Below, in pieces: positions 34,216 through 42,827 of a stretch of 64,000 nt of DNA. Every line of letters starts with the position of its first letter. The first letter of the stretch is position 1. A model generated the notes under the pieces. It did not search any database. It was not told the DNA's origin and worked only from the letters and a program-made list of their open reading frames with translations. This DNA is from G963665925 sp963676345 (lineage in GTDB: Bacteria; Bacillota; Clostridia; Peptostreptococcales; Acidaminobacteraceae). The stretch lies in NCBI GenBank assembly GCA_963676345.2, contig CAXXTS010000006.1, positions 124,001-188,000 on the forward strand. The letters are read 5' to 3'. Both the position numbers and the translations under genes were made by a program.

Positions 34216-34255
34216 CACATTTCCATATCTAAACTCTAACCTTAGAATAGTGCAG

Positions 34256-34402
34256 TTACATTGAAAAGACAGCTTTGAGGCAATCTTTACAAATGTGCTT
34301 GCCTTTAAATTCTACGGTTTCGCTTGTCGTGTTACAGATGACGCATTTTTCAGTTTTGTTTTCTGTGCTTGTTTTTTCTTGATTTGGGTGTGGGTGTTTC
34401 AT
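34256..34402 (-). CDS. 48-aa zinc-finger protein, Gin-like pattern
   Basis: A short frame on the minus strand starts MKHPHPNQEKTSTENKTEKC and continues with two CxxC pairs, CVIC and CKDC, 14 residues apart (CVICNTT...KHICKDC). It has a strong GGAGGAATTAAC just upstream. The CVIC-x14-C-x2-C layout resembles Gin (CsfB), the anti-sigma-G zinc-finger protein of sporulating Firmicutes, but at 48 aa it is short and the similarity may be only that of a generic small zinc finger. It lies alone after the lysine operon. Confidence 0.65.
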   Translation of the reverse strand: MKHPHPNQEKTSTENKTEKCVICNTTSETVEFKGKHICKDCLKAVFSM

Positions 34403-34684
34403 GTTAATTCCTCCTATGTACATTACTGTGTACGTTCTGGTTTAATAGAAATTTATATCAGGTCTCCCTACCGGATATGCAATGTCAAGGGCCAATCATG
34501 TAATCTAAAAGGCCGATTATGAAATAAAATGTATTAAATTACAAAATATAACAATAAAAGTTACAAAATTTGGCTTTGTCCAATTTGGACAAAAACCATA
34601 GGGTGATTATTTTGATATGAGTAGATTAACATTTTGTTCACAAAGAGGTCATAAATTAGCCAAAATTTGAGCATATACTAAAGA

Positions 34685-34871
34685 TGTCAAAAGCAAGAGA
34701 AACAACTCAGGCAAGACTTTGACACTTGTGGGATTTAATCGTCCCACTCCCGCAGCTATGAACTGTGACTAAACAGTTTATTCATAGATCCCCCTTATAC
34801 TCATAGCCCCCTCTATGAGAATGAAAAAGAACATAGCTCTCTTGAAAAACTCGGCCCCCACCGAGTTTTTC
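34685..34871 (+). ncRNA. Candidate structured non-coding RNA
   Basis: A run of nested and consecutive stems: TGTCAAA (34685) with TTTGACA (34718-34724), GTGGGA/TCCCAC (34728-34747), CTATGAACTGT/ACAG...TTCATAG (34756-34787), CTCATAG/CTATGAG (34800-34819), then a terminator AAAAACTCGG/CCGAGTTTTT (34845-34870). A TATACT box lies at 34674-34679. This looks like an independent RNA of about 185 nt ending at an intrinsic terminator. I could not assign it to a named class; raiA-type clostridial RNA should be tested. No long plus-strand coding frame is present in it. Confidence 0.5.
34845..34870 (+). terminator. Terminator of the candidate RNA
   Basis: AAAAACTCGG-CCCCCA-CCGAGTTTTT. Repeat element copy 4 starts 16 nt later. 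Confidence 0.85.
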
Positions 34872-34885
34872 CTTATGCGGAAAAG

Positions 34886-34997
34886 ACAAAGCAATGCACG
34901 TATAAATCTGACAATGCTCAGTTGTGCTCGCACAAAACTGAGCATTGTCAGATTTATACGTATATGGCGCGTCTAGCGACATGAGCAAGTCCGAAAA
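34886..34997 (+). repeat. Variable-stem hairpin element, copy 4
   Basis: 5' box ACAAAGCAATGC (34886-34897), perfect 26-nt arms (left 34898-34923, sequence ACGTATAAATCTGACAATGC continuing TCAGTT; right 34936-34961), apex GTGCTCGCAC, 3' box ATATGGCGCGTCTAGCGAC at 34962. The second hairpin (ATGAGCAAGTCC...) is degenerate. Box-to-box spacing is 76 nt. Confidence 0.85.
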
Positions 34998-35161
34998 TCG
35001 CCCAAAAGTCTCATGTGTAAGACCCAAAGACGTTCTATTCAAATTTTGGCTGATGATTTTGATCCAGTAATTATTAGTTCGATATGCCTATTTTACAATA
35101 AATAGACGCAGATTACCATGGTTTTTTTGTAATTCTTTTACAATTTAGAATTTATTCTGCG

Positions 35162-35291
35162 TTGGACACACGATGTACACATTGCTATGATATTCTTCAA
35201 GTGTCCAAAAGACAACCCAAACATATCCAAATGCAGTGGATGAAATCCTCTGCACCCCGAAGAATGCAGCCCTTGCCCAGGGCTGTATTTT
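35162..35291 (+). ncRNA. Candidate small RNA with terminator
   Basis: TTGGACAC (35162-35169) pairs with GTGTCCAA (35201-35208); TGCAG-TGGAT-GAA-ATCCT-CTGCA forms a hairpin (35232-35254); AATGCAGCCCT pairs with AGGGCTGTATT and is followed by TTTT (35263-35291). No coding frame is evident. It could be a separate small RNA or remains of a gene 3' end. Copy 5 of the hairpin element follows within 7 nt. Confidence 0.4.
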
Positions 35292-35297
35292 CGTTAA

Positions 35298-35415
35298 GCA
35301 AAGAACAGCAGAAAAATCGGTGGATGGGTCCCAATCGTGTTCACACGAATTGGGACCCATCCACCGATTTTTCTATTGGGCGCGCCAGCGACCAAGCAAC
35401 CAGAGGTTGCGCGGT
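35298..35415 (+). repeat. Variable-stem hairpin element, copy 5
   Basis: 5' box GCAAAGAACAGC (35298-35309), perfect 26-nt arms (35310-35335 and 35349-35374; left arm AGAAAAATCGGTGGATGGGT continuing CCCAAT), apex CGTGTTCACACG with bulged A, 3' box ATTGGGCGCGCCAGCGACC at 35375, second hairpin GCAACC-AGA-GGTTGC. Box-to-box spacing is 77 nt. Confidence 0.88.
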
Positions 35416-35612
35416 TCTAGAAAGTATAGAACTCAATTTAATTTGTAGTGAAACGACCAAGCAACCAGAGGTTGCGCGGTTCTGAGAATGTATAGAATTC
35501 ACATTGAAATTCTGGTAAAGAGGAGACAAGTAACCGCAAGGTTGCACGGTTCTGAGAAAGTATAGAATTCATATTAAAACTCTGGTAAAGGAGCGACCAA
35601 GCAACTGCTAGG
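35389..35612 (+). repeat. 65-70-bp tandem repeat of the element tail
   Basis: The tail of copy 5 (CGACCAAGCAACC...GGTTGCGCGGTTCT, then GTATAGAATTC and TCTGGTAAAG) is repeated three times with starts at 35389, 35454 and 35524 and a partial fourth at 35594. Copies 2 and 3 differ by compensating changes in the small hairpin (CAACCAGAGGTTG versus TAACCGCAAGGTTG). The rest of the gap to 35951 is AT-rich, with a possible promoter (TATAAT-like at about 35660) for the surface operon. Confidence 0.88.
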
Positions 35613-35951
35613 TATAAAAATTCTCAAAATCTCATGACTTTGGTCACCACAAGTTGATGATATAATGGGGGGTGATCCTTGCCCTAAAGATTGTCATAAA
35701 GCTGTAAACGCAAGGAGTGGACATTAAAGGTATAATTAATATAGAATCTGAAATCTGCATAGAAGGCGCCTGAGCCGGCTGTGTATATTTAGCAGTTTAA
35801 GAGACTGCTGTTAATGAGTGAAAAGTCAAAGAATTCAGGTGTAATGAAACAGTAATGAAGAGACCTGCTTAAATGGTCGATATTACATATAGAAGACACT
35901 GAAACCACATCATATGAGCTAGATGTAGGAATATATTGGAGGCGTTTGGTT

Positions 35952-38900
35952 ATGAAGCTTGGGGAAATGCAAAGAAGATTGAAAAAGCTCTTATCTTTTT
36001 TCATGATACTGACAATAATATGTACAACAAGTGTGATGAGTCCTAAGTCTTGGTCTTTTGCTGTAGATATGGGTGATGACATAGATGTAACCAGCATTAG
36101 CTTCGTTAGAGAACATGACGGATTTGACACAGTCAGTGCCTATGTAGAAATCGCAGGTTCAGGACTTGGTGGCAAGACTATCCGTTTTGAAAGAGCCGGA
36201 CTTGGTGGCGGTTATGAAGAAATGGGAACGCGTACGATCGATGAAGATACTTTCTTGAAGTTCACTTTTGAGCCAGAAGAAGCCGAAGTACTTGCAGGTG
36301 GCATTCGTATTGGTACAACTGAAGTTGAACTTGGCATCAGTAACTTTCCCAACCTCAGTGCAACCAGTCGAGAAAATGTGAATCTTTCCACATATGGAAC
36401 ACCAGACTCGGCGACCGAAGGAACTCTGGTTATTTCCGGTAATAACTTAGACCAAATTGGCCTGAACGCGGGTGGTGTAACCATATCTGCAGATTATGGA
36501 CGTATTCAGTCAAAGAGTATAGATGCATCAGAGTCTTATGTAGATTTTGCACCAGATTATGCGTCTATTACCCTTACAGAACCCCCTTTACCTGGTGAAA
36601 AAGGTTATCAGAATATTGTTATTGATAAAACAGATACCTCTGCGGGCTATACTACGGAAGTTCAGTATCTGTATGCCAATGCCTTTAGATTCATGGAAAA
36701 TTTGGAGCTTGAAGACCTTGAAATGTTTCCAAATACAGGTGCAAAAGGTGACTATGTGTACTTTACTGCGCCCAATTTTGTAGATACAAAAAATTATAAT
36801 GCCTACTTTTTAAAGGCCCTTGATGGATCAGATGAATTTACTGAAGACAACAAGGCTACTTATGTTGCCCTTGAAATTGGTGAAGAGGAAGATGATGAAG
36901 ACCGCTTGATTGTAAAGGTTCCAGAAGGGGACGATTTCGAACTGCGCAGCTATTACGTTGTTCTTACCAATACCCTTAATGACGAGATCATTGCTGAGCA
37001 GGTTGTAAAAGACGGTGACGGCAATAATGATCAGTTTACAGTCATTGGCTCCGGTTTTCAGCCAACAATTGAAAGTATCTTTCCTAAAATCGGTCCTGAC
37101 ACGGGCGCCAATGTCCAGATTTCAGGCCGTAACATCGCAACGCTAAACCTCCCCAATCTCGAAGGTTCAGGTGATTTTAAGACTGTAACGGCACCTGCGG
37201 TCAATCCGTCTGGCCAAGACAGCAATAAGACGCTTCATATTATATATGACGAATCGGACATGTCCTATAAAGGCGAAGACGCAACAGCTGTAACGAGGGA
37301 CATTAAAGTCCAAATTGGTAAGGAAACCTATTTTGTCGAGAATGCAGATGGCAGCTTTAATGTGAATCAAGGACTGCCCGACAGCATGCTTGTTATGACA
37401 GATACCATTGATGATGCTGCAACCGATCCTTTTAAAGACGTCGTTGTTGAAATCACAACGGACATTTCTACAACATCAAATGACTATTCCTTTAGTCAGG
37501 TAGTCACCCTTGAAGATGGTTATGAGTTTGAACCTTCAACACTAACACCGGTCATTGACACGGTCACGCCAGATACCATACAAATTGAAGATTATACCCT
37601 CACAACAACCACTGGAGGGGCAATTGCATTTAATAAGTTTTCAGAAGATACACTGATTGCCATTAAAGGCTCGCAGTTTTTAGTAGATAAAGAAGTTGAT
37701 GAAGAAGGCAACGCCTATGTACGTTACCCAACAGTCCTTATTAAAAAGAACAATGACAACACCTTTACGACGCGGTATCAGTTAGGCTTCTTCCCAAATG
37801 AAGAAGTCGACGGCGTTCGGGGAATCATCAAGTATAAAATTGATGAAACGGATGCGACTGAGTACGTCCTGCGAGACGAGGATGATGACCCTGTTAAACT
37901 GGATATCACAATCGTCGATGCGGATAACAATATCATTGATGGTACCGAAGGCAATGATGTCGGAACAAAAATCCTTATTAAAATTCCGAGCATATCCCTC
38001 CTGGAAGATGGGGGTATAAAACACGTTCAGGTAACCAATCCACGTCGTCAAAGCGATGAGTTTGGTGCGTCTTCAATTCTCTCTGATTCCATCTCTTTCA
38101 TCAAAACGTCTGACGTACCCGTTATTGAATCGGTAGACCCACAAATAACGACGGTAGATGGTGGTATTGAAGTTGTTATTACAGGTGCCAACTTCCAAGA
38201 TGGGGTACGCGTATTCCTCGATGGTGAAGAAATTGAGAACCTCAGCAAAGACATTGCACCAGATGGTGAGAAGATACTGCTTACTTTTGAAGCGCCAGAG
38301 GGTAGAGCTGGAACGACTCAGCTTCAGGTGATTAATCCAAACGGCGGACTCGCGGTAAAAGACTTTACCTACGTTACAACATTTGCAGAGGAACCTGTTT
38401 TTGACGATTTTAACCCGAAAAAAGGCTCAGAAGACACACTCGTAGTCATAGACGGCGATAACTTCCTCAGACCAGATCCGACAGCGCCGGATACAGATGG
38501 GTATAACGGCCTGCGACTCATTGGTACACGCATTTATATTGATGGAGAAGATGTGAATCAATATGTGTATGATTCGCTGGGTAATATTGATTTTGAAGCT
38601 TATACATCCCCAGATACTGAAAAAGTAATTACCTCAGAAGCTGGAAAAGCCATGTATTCACCATTTTATAAGAACACACACATAACACGCATTTCAGATA
38701 ATCGCGTATTCTATTTTGGGTTCGATGAAGACGAGAATCCACGTATTACAAATGGTGATGATGAGTGGGTAGATGTTATTCGTAATGATGCGGATAATGG
38801 ATTTGAAGCCTATGATACCGAGGGTACATTATTGGGTGATGCTGAGATTTCGGAGTCAGATGGTGTTTCAACAATTCGTATTGATGGAACAGATACTTTT

Positions 38901-41900
38901 GAAATTGTCATGGACAACCGGGTGCTATTAACAAAGAAAAATCCTGCGGGTGTTCTTTATGCAGATATAGCAGATTATGCTGAGAGTATTTTACTGACAG
39001 ACGATGAATCCTTCTATACTTTAACCAAAAATATGGATGGGGATATACGACTGTCTAATGGTAAGGAAGAGATTTATACAATTCAGTGGGATAATGATGA
39101 AAATAAGTTCGTAGCGACTAAGGATACAGGGGGCACTCAGCCCGTGACCGTCTCTGATGACCGCAAAAGTATCATGCTTGGCGTTACTAAAGAGCTGACT
39201 TTCCTGACACCATATGTTGTCGATCCAGATAACAAGCAAATTACTGGAGATAGAACCAAAGTAATCAGTAAGTATCAAGTAGCTGTGCGTGTTCCTCAAA
39301 TTGATACTGGAAAAGGCTATAAAGATATACGCGTGGTGAATCCAGATACCAAGTATGCTGAAAAACTGGACCAAGAGGGCTTCTATTATGTAACGCAGCC
39401 GAGCTCCAACCCGGTAATCATGCGTGTTGATCCCAAAAAAGGCGCCACAGAAGGTGGCTATGTCATTGATATTTACGGTTCAGATTTTAGAGAAGGCATA
39501 AAGGTCTTCATTGACTCTGTTGAAATTGCTCAGGAAGATACGACCATTAACATTGACGGTGACAGGATTACGGTCCGTGTGCCTGCCTATAAAAAGGACC
39601 TAATCGAAACATTTGGCGTCGATGAAATCGATGTCGCGGTAGTTGTACTCAACCAGGACGGCGGTAGTGACGCCCTTGAAGATGGCTTTAAATATATCAT
39701 TCCAGTCAGTTCGCCTGAAATTACGCAGATACTACCAAGTACAGGATCTGCTACGGGTGGCGACATTGTCGAAATCCTAGGTTTTGAATTCCGGTATTTT
39801 GAGCCCTACGAAAATAAGGTTGGCGGTACAGAATACAATGTTGGAGATGACTATGAGGATTTGAATACAAATGGTGCCTGGGATGATTTACTGGACGCAG
39901 ATGATGACGATGGCGACGGTGTTCCAGACATTATTACGCAGGTTCCGGACTCTCAAACTGAATACTTCGATTACTATTTGGAATCGGAAATTCTACCAAC
40001 GGTATACTTTGGTGAGGAAATAGCCAAAATCGTTGAGTTTGAAGATGGCTACATGAAGGTCATCACGCCAAAACGCAGCGCAGGAACTGTACAGGTAACG
40101 GTTGTCAATAATGACCTTGGCGTTTCAAATGAAGTGTCATACACTTATACGGCGTCAACACCGACCATTACCTCCGTCAGTCCAAGTAAAGGCCGAAAGC
40201 AAGGGGTCGAAATCAAAGATATTTACGGCTCTGGATTTTATCGTTCAGTCATCTATGGTTATATGGATGATAATGATACAGATATCATAGAAATTGATAA
40301 TGTGGACTCAATAGTCCGCTTTGGTAATGTTGATAATGAAGACATTGATAGAGAGCTCCCCAACTCAGGTCTGATTTACAATCAGAGGACAAGCGTAGAG
40401 CTTGATGGGGGACTGACTGTTTCCTATGATGGAGATGCCAATACCATGACCATGTCTATTGAAGAGAATGGCGTGGTATATTCCCGTGTGTTCAATAATT
40501 ATGATGACACAGAAGTGTATTTTCCCGTTGAAATGCTCACAAGCAGTTCGGGCGTCTATTATACGCCAAATGGTTATACAGAAGGCGATGGCGCAACGTA
40601 TAGCGGAAAAGTCTTTGAATATGTCAGAATGTATATTGAAGATAAGCGTCTGATTGTTAAAAGAGGCTATGCGCCAAAGGTTGAGTATGATAACGTAACC
40701 CACCTGATTGTAACATCGCCATCTTATTACACAATAGATGATGTCGCACTACTCATCACAAATCCGGATGGCGGAACCGTGAGCACAAGCTTTACTTATA
40801 CAAATCCGGACTCCAATCCGAAAATTTATTCAGTAGGCGCCAAGGCGATTTCTGCGGACAGAAGCTACTGGATGGTTGAAGGGGCTGTTAATGGCAACAT
40901 CGAGATTGAAATCATCGGTCAGGATTTTAGAGAGAATATTGAAGTACGTGTCGGTGAAAAGACAGCGACCGTACAGGAAATTACCACAAAGACCCTTGAT
41001 GATGTGACCTATGATGTGCTCATTGTAACTGTGCCTACAGGGAACGATTCTGATATTGATCAAAAGTATCCTGTACTTGTTATTAATGAAGACAACGGAC
41101 TCGCCAATTCGGCAACACTGGATAACCTGATTGGGCCAAATTATGGTGCAGAGACCCTGCCTTTCTATTTTATCTATAGAAAGCCGCTTTCTGAACCGTC
41201 CATTACAGGCGTTGTACCCGCTGAAACAAGTGTATACGGTGGTCACGAAGTGGTCATTACAGGCAAAGACTTTAGAGACGGTGCAGTTGTAATTCTCGGT
41301 ACAGTTGGCGGTATCCCAATTACAGATGTCACGATAGAGAATGACGGTACAATTATTCGGTTTAAGACACCGACGGATATGGTTGTTGGCGATAAGGCTG
41401 TTGTTGTACAAAATGCGGACTTTGGTCAAGCGGTTCTTGAAGACGGCATCAAAATTGTATCCTATCCGCGGCTAGATGACGTATGGAATGAAGATGAAAC
41501 GGGATCAGCCGGCCGTCTTTCGGTCGAAGGCGGTGAAACCATTGTTCTGGAAGGTTCTGGTTTTCAAGACGGTGCAACCGTAATTTTCTCCGGAACACGC
41601 TCAGAGTACACAGATGAAGCACAAACCGGAGAGATAGGCCTATGGCGAGATGACAATTACTACATTATAGAAAACGGAACAGAAGCAGCAGCGGTTGAAT
41701 TTGTAGATTCAACCACACTGGTAGTTACAACGCCAGAACTAAATGAGGAAGATGATTTAACAATAACAGTTATTAACCCGGATACCGGGATTTCTGATGG
41801 GGACGAAACCGTAGAGTATACCCAGCCAGTTCCGTCAGACCCCATTGGTCTGGATGTAGAAGTTGTTGCGGAGCATTTCATCAAACTCTTTGACTACACC

Positions 41901-42815
41901 GCTGAGGATGTAGAGTATTATGAAATATACTACTATATTGGTGATAAAGCCGTTTACAAGCTGATGAATGATGACTATGAGGACTTTTCTTACCTTGATA
42001 CAACCGATATGGAACCTTATAAAATCACAAAACTTCCTGGATTTGAAAAAGCAGGGTCTGGAGATCGGATACACTTTGTTATCAGGGCAGTCAATAAGTT
42101 TGGTATGTCAGATTACTCAAACATTGCCTATTTGTCGGACCATGAGTTTGAAGATATTGAGTATATTGGCGAGCCGGATGTGGATGGTGGTCTAGGCGTT
42201 CCAGAAGACGAGACCTACCGTCATGTAGCGCAGGGCAATGACTCGATGGTAGACATTGGTACAACTGATCTTCCGTCCAAGTTAGAAATTGATTTAAGGG
42301 ACGAAGACTTTGACAAAGATATTGTCAGAATCATTACTGTTCCGGCGGAGACCATACAGAACTCAGGCAGTGTCATTTTAGTGGACTACGGGGATCTCAA
42401 AATTCAATTTCTCCCAGTCAATCTGAATACGGCAACCTTTAGGGAAATGAACTATTATTATGACACCTACGGAAAAATTACAACAAATTGGGAGTCAAGT
42501 GCTTATACAAGTACGATGAAAGGTGATATTCCAAGAGGCCAGCGCGCAGCCAGCGCTGTATTCAAAATTACTTTTTCTGCGATAAATAACTCGTCAGAAA
42601 CTGAGTTTGATACACTAAGCGGAAAGATGGATGTGGTACTTCCATATGACGCAGCACTGCTTAGAGGCAGCAATGAAACATCCCTTAGACTTTACAAATA
42701 TGACAGTGGACAAAAAGCATGGGTTGCACATCCGAGTAATGTAAATGTGAATACGGATGAAATGCATGCACGCGTAGATACGTCAGGATACTATATTCTG
42801 ATGGCAGACAGATAG
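35952..42815 (+). CDS. Giant IPT/TIG-repeat secreted surface protein
   Basis: 2287 aa from ATG 35952, with GGAGG 8-9 nt upstream. A signal peptide is visible (RRLKKLLSFFMILTIICTTS). At least eight IPT/TIG Ig-like modules follow, each starting like PVIESVDPQITTVDGGIEVV and having the GxxF/GxNF turn (for example near residues 380, 725, 815, 1155, 1255, 1400, 1600, 1755). An acidic calcium-loop-like insert (DADDDDGDGVPDI) occurs near residue 1320. The C-terminus is a globular domain rich in Tyr and Asp. No SLH, LPXTG or transmembrane anchor was seen, so attachment may depend on the co-transcribed SLH proteins. Adhesin or S-layer-associated fibre roles are inference. Confidence 0.85.
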   Translation: MKLGEMQRRLKKLLSFFMILTIICTTSVMSPKSWSFAVDMGDDIDVTSISFVREHDGFDTVSAYVEIAGSGLGGKTIRFERAGLGGGYEEMGTRTIDEDTFLKFTFEPEEAEVLAGGIRIGTTEVELGISNFPNLSATSRENVNLSTYGTPDSATEGTLVISGNNLDQIGLNAGGVTISADYGRIQSKSIDASESYVDFAPDYASITLTEPPLPGEKGYQNIVIDKTDTSAGYTTEVQYLYANAFRFMENLELEDLEMFPNTGAKGDYVYFTAPNFVDTKNYNAYFLKALDGSDEFTEDNKATYVALEIGEEEDDEDRLIVKVPEGDDFELRSYYVVLTNTLNDEIIAEQVVKDGDGNNDQFTVIGSGFQPTIESIFPKIGPDTGANVQISGRNIATLNLPNLEGSGDFKTVTAPAVNPSGQDSNKTLHIIYDESDMSYKGEDATAVTRDIKVQIGKETYFVENADGSFNVNQGLPDSMLVMTDTIDDAATDPFKDVVVEITTDISTTSNDYSFSQVVTLEDGYEFEPSTLTPVIDTVTPDTIQIEDYTLTTTTGGAIAFNKFSEDTLIAIKGSQFLVDKEVDEEGNAYVRYPTVLIKKNNDNTFTTRYQLGFFPNEEVDGVRGIIKYKIDETDATEYVLRDEDDDPVKLDITIVDADNNIIDGTEGNDVGTKILIKIPSISLLEDGGIKHVQVTNPRRQSDEFGASSILSDSISFIKTSDVPVIESVDPQITTVDGGIEVVITGANFQDGVRVFLDGEEIENLSKDIAPDGEKILLTFEAPEGRAGTTQLQVINPNGGLAVKDFTYVTTFAEEPVFDDFNPKKGSEDTLVVIDGDNFLRPDPTAPDTDGYNGLRLIGTRIYIDGEDVNQYVYDSLGNIDFEAYTSPDTEKVITSEAGKAMYSPFYKNTHITRISDNRVFYFGFDEDENPRITNGDDEWVDVIRNDADNGFEAYDTEGTLLGDAEISESDGVSTIRIDGTDTFEIVMDNRVLLTKKNPAGVLYADIADYAESILLTDDESFYTLTKNMDGDIRLSNGKEEIYTIQWDNDENKFVATKDTGGTQPVTVSDDRKSIMLGVTKELTFLTPYVVDPDNKQITGDRTKVISKYQVAVRVPQIDTGKGYKDIRVVNPDTKYAEKLDQEGFYYVTQPSSNPVIMRVDPKKGATEGGYVIDIYGSDFREGIKVFIDSVEIAQEDTTINIDGDRITVRVPAYKKDLIETFGVDEIDVAVVVLNQDGGSDALEDGFKYIIPVSSPEITQILPSTGSATGGDIVEILGFEFRYFEPYENKVGGTEYNVGDDYEDLNTNGAWDDLLDADDDDGDGVPDIITQVPDSQTEYFDYYLESEILPTVYFGEEIAKIVEFEDGYMKVITPKRSAGTVQVTVVNNDLGVSNEVSYTYTASTPTITSVSPSKGRKQGVEIKDIYGSGFYRSVIYGYMDDNDTDIIEIDNVDSIVRFGNVDNEDIDRELPNSGLIYNQRTSVELDGGLTVSYDGDANTMTMSIEENGVVYSRVFNNYDDTEVYFPVEMLTSSSGVYYTPNGYTEGDGATYSGKVFEYVRMYIEDKRLIVKRGYAPKVEYDNVTHLIVTSPSYYTIDDVALLITNPDGGTVSTSFTYTNPDSNPKIYSVGAKAISADRSYWMVEGAVNGNIEIEIIGQDFRENIEVRVGEKTATVQEITTKTLDDVTYDVLIVTVPTGNDSDIDQKYPVLVINEDNGLANSATLDNLIGPNYGAETLPFYFIYRKPLSEPSITGVVPAETSVYGGHEVVITGKDFRDGAVVILGTVGGIPITDVTIENDGTIIRFKTPTDMVVGDKAVVVQNADFGQAVLEDGIKIVSYPRLDDVWNEDETGSAGRLSVEGGETIVLEGSGFQDGATVIFSGTRSEYTDEAQTGEIGLWRDDNYYIIENGTEAAAVEFVDSTTLVVTTPELNEEDDLTITVINPDTGISDGDETVEYTQPVPSDPIGLDVEVVAEHFIKLFDYTAEDVEYYEIYYYIGDKAVYKLMNDDYEDFSYLDTTDMEPYKITKLPGFEKAGSGDRIHFVIRAVNKFGMSDYSNIAYLSDHEFEDIEYIGEPDVDGGLGVPEDETYRHVAQGNDSMVDIGTTDLPSKLEIDLRDEDFDKDIVRIITVPAETIQNSGSVILVDYGDLKIQFLPVNLNTATFREMNYYYDTYGKITTNWESSAYTSTMKGDIPRGQRAASAVFKITFSAINNSSETEFDTLSGKMDVVLPYDAALLRGSNETSLRLYKYDSGQKAWVAHPSNVNVNTDEMHARVDTSGYYILMADR

Positions 42816-42827
42816 AGGTGATATAAG

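Noticed and set aside
35389..35612. CRISPR array at the 65-70-bp tandem repeats
   Set aside because: The repeat units are nearly identical through their whole length with no unique spacers, and no cas genes are nearby.
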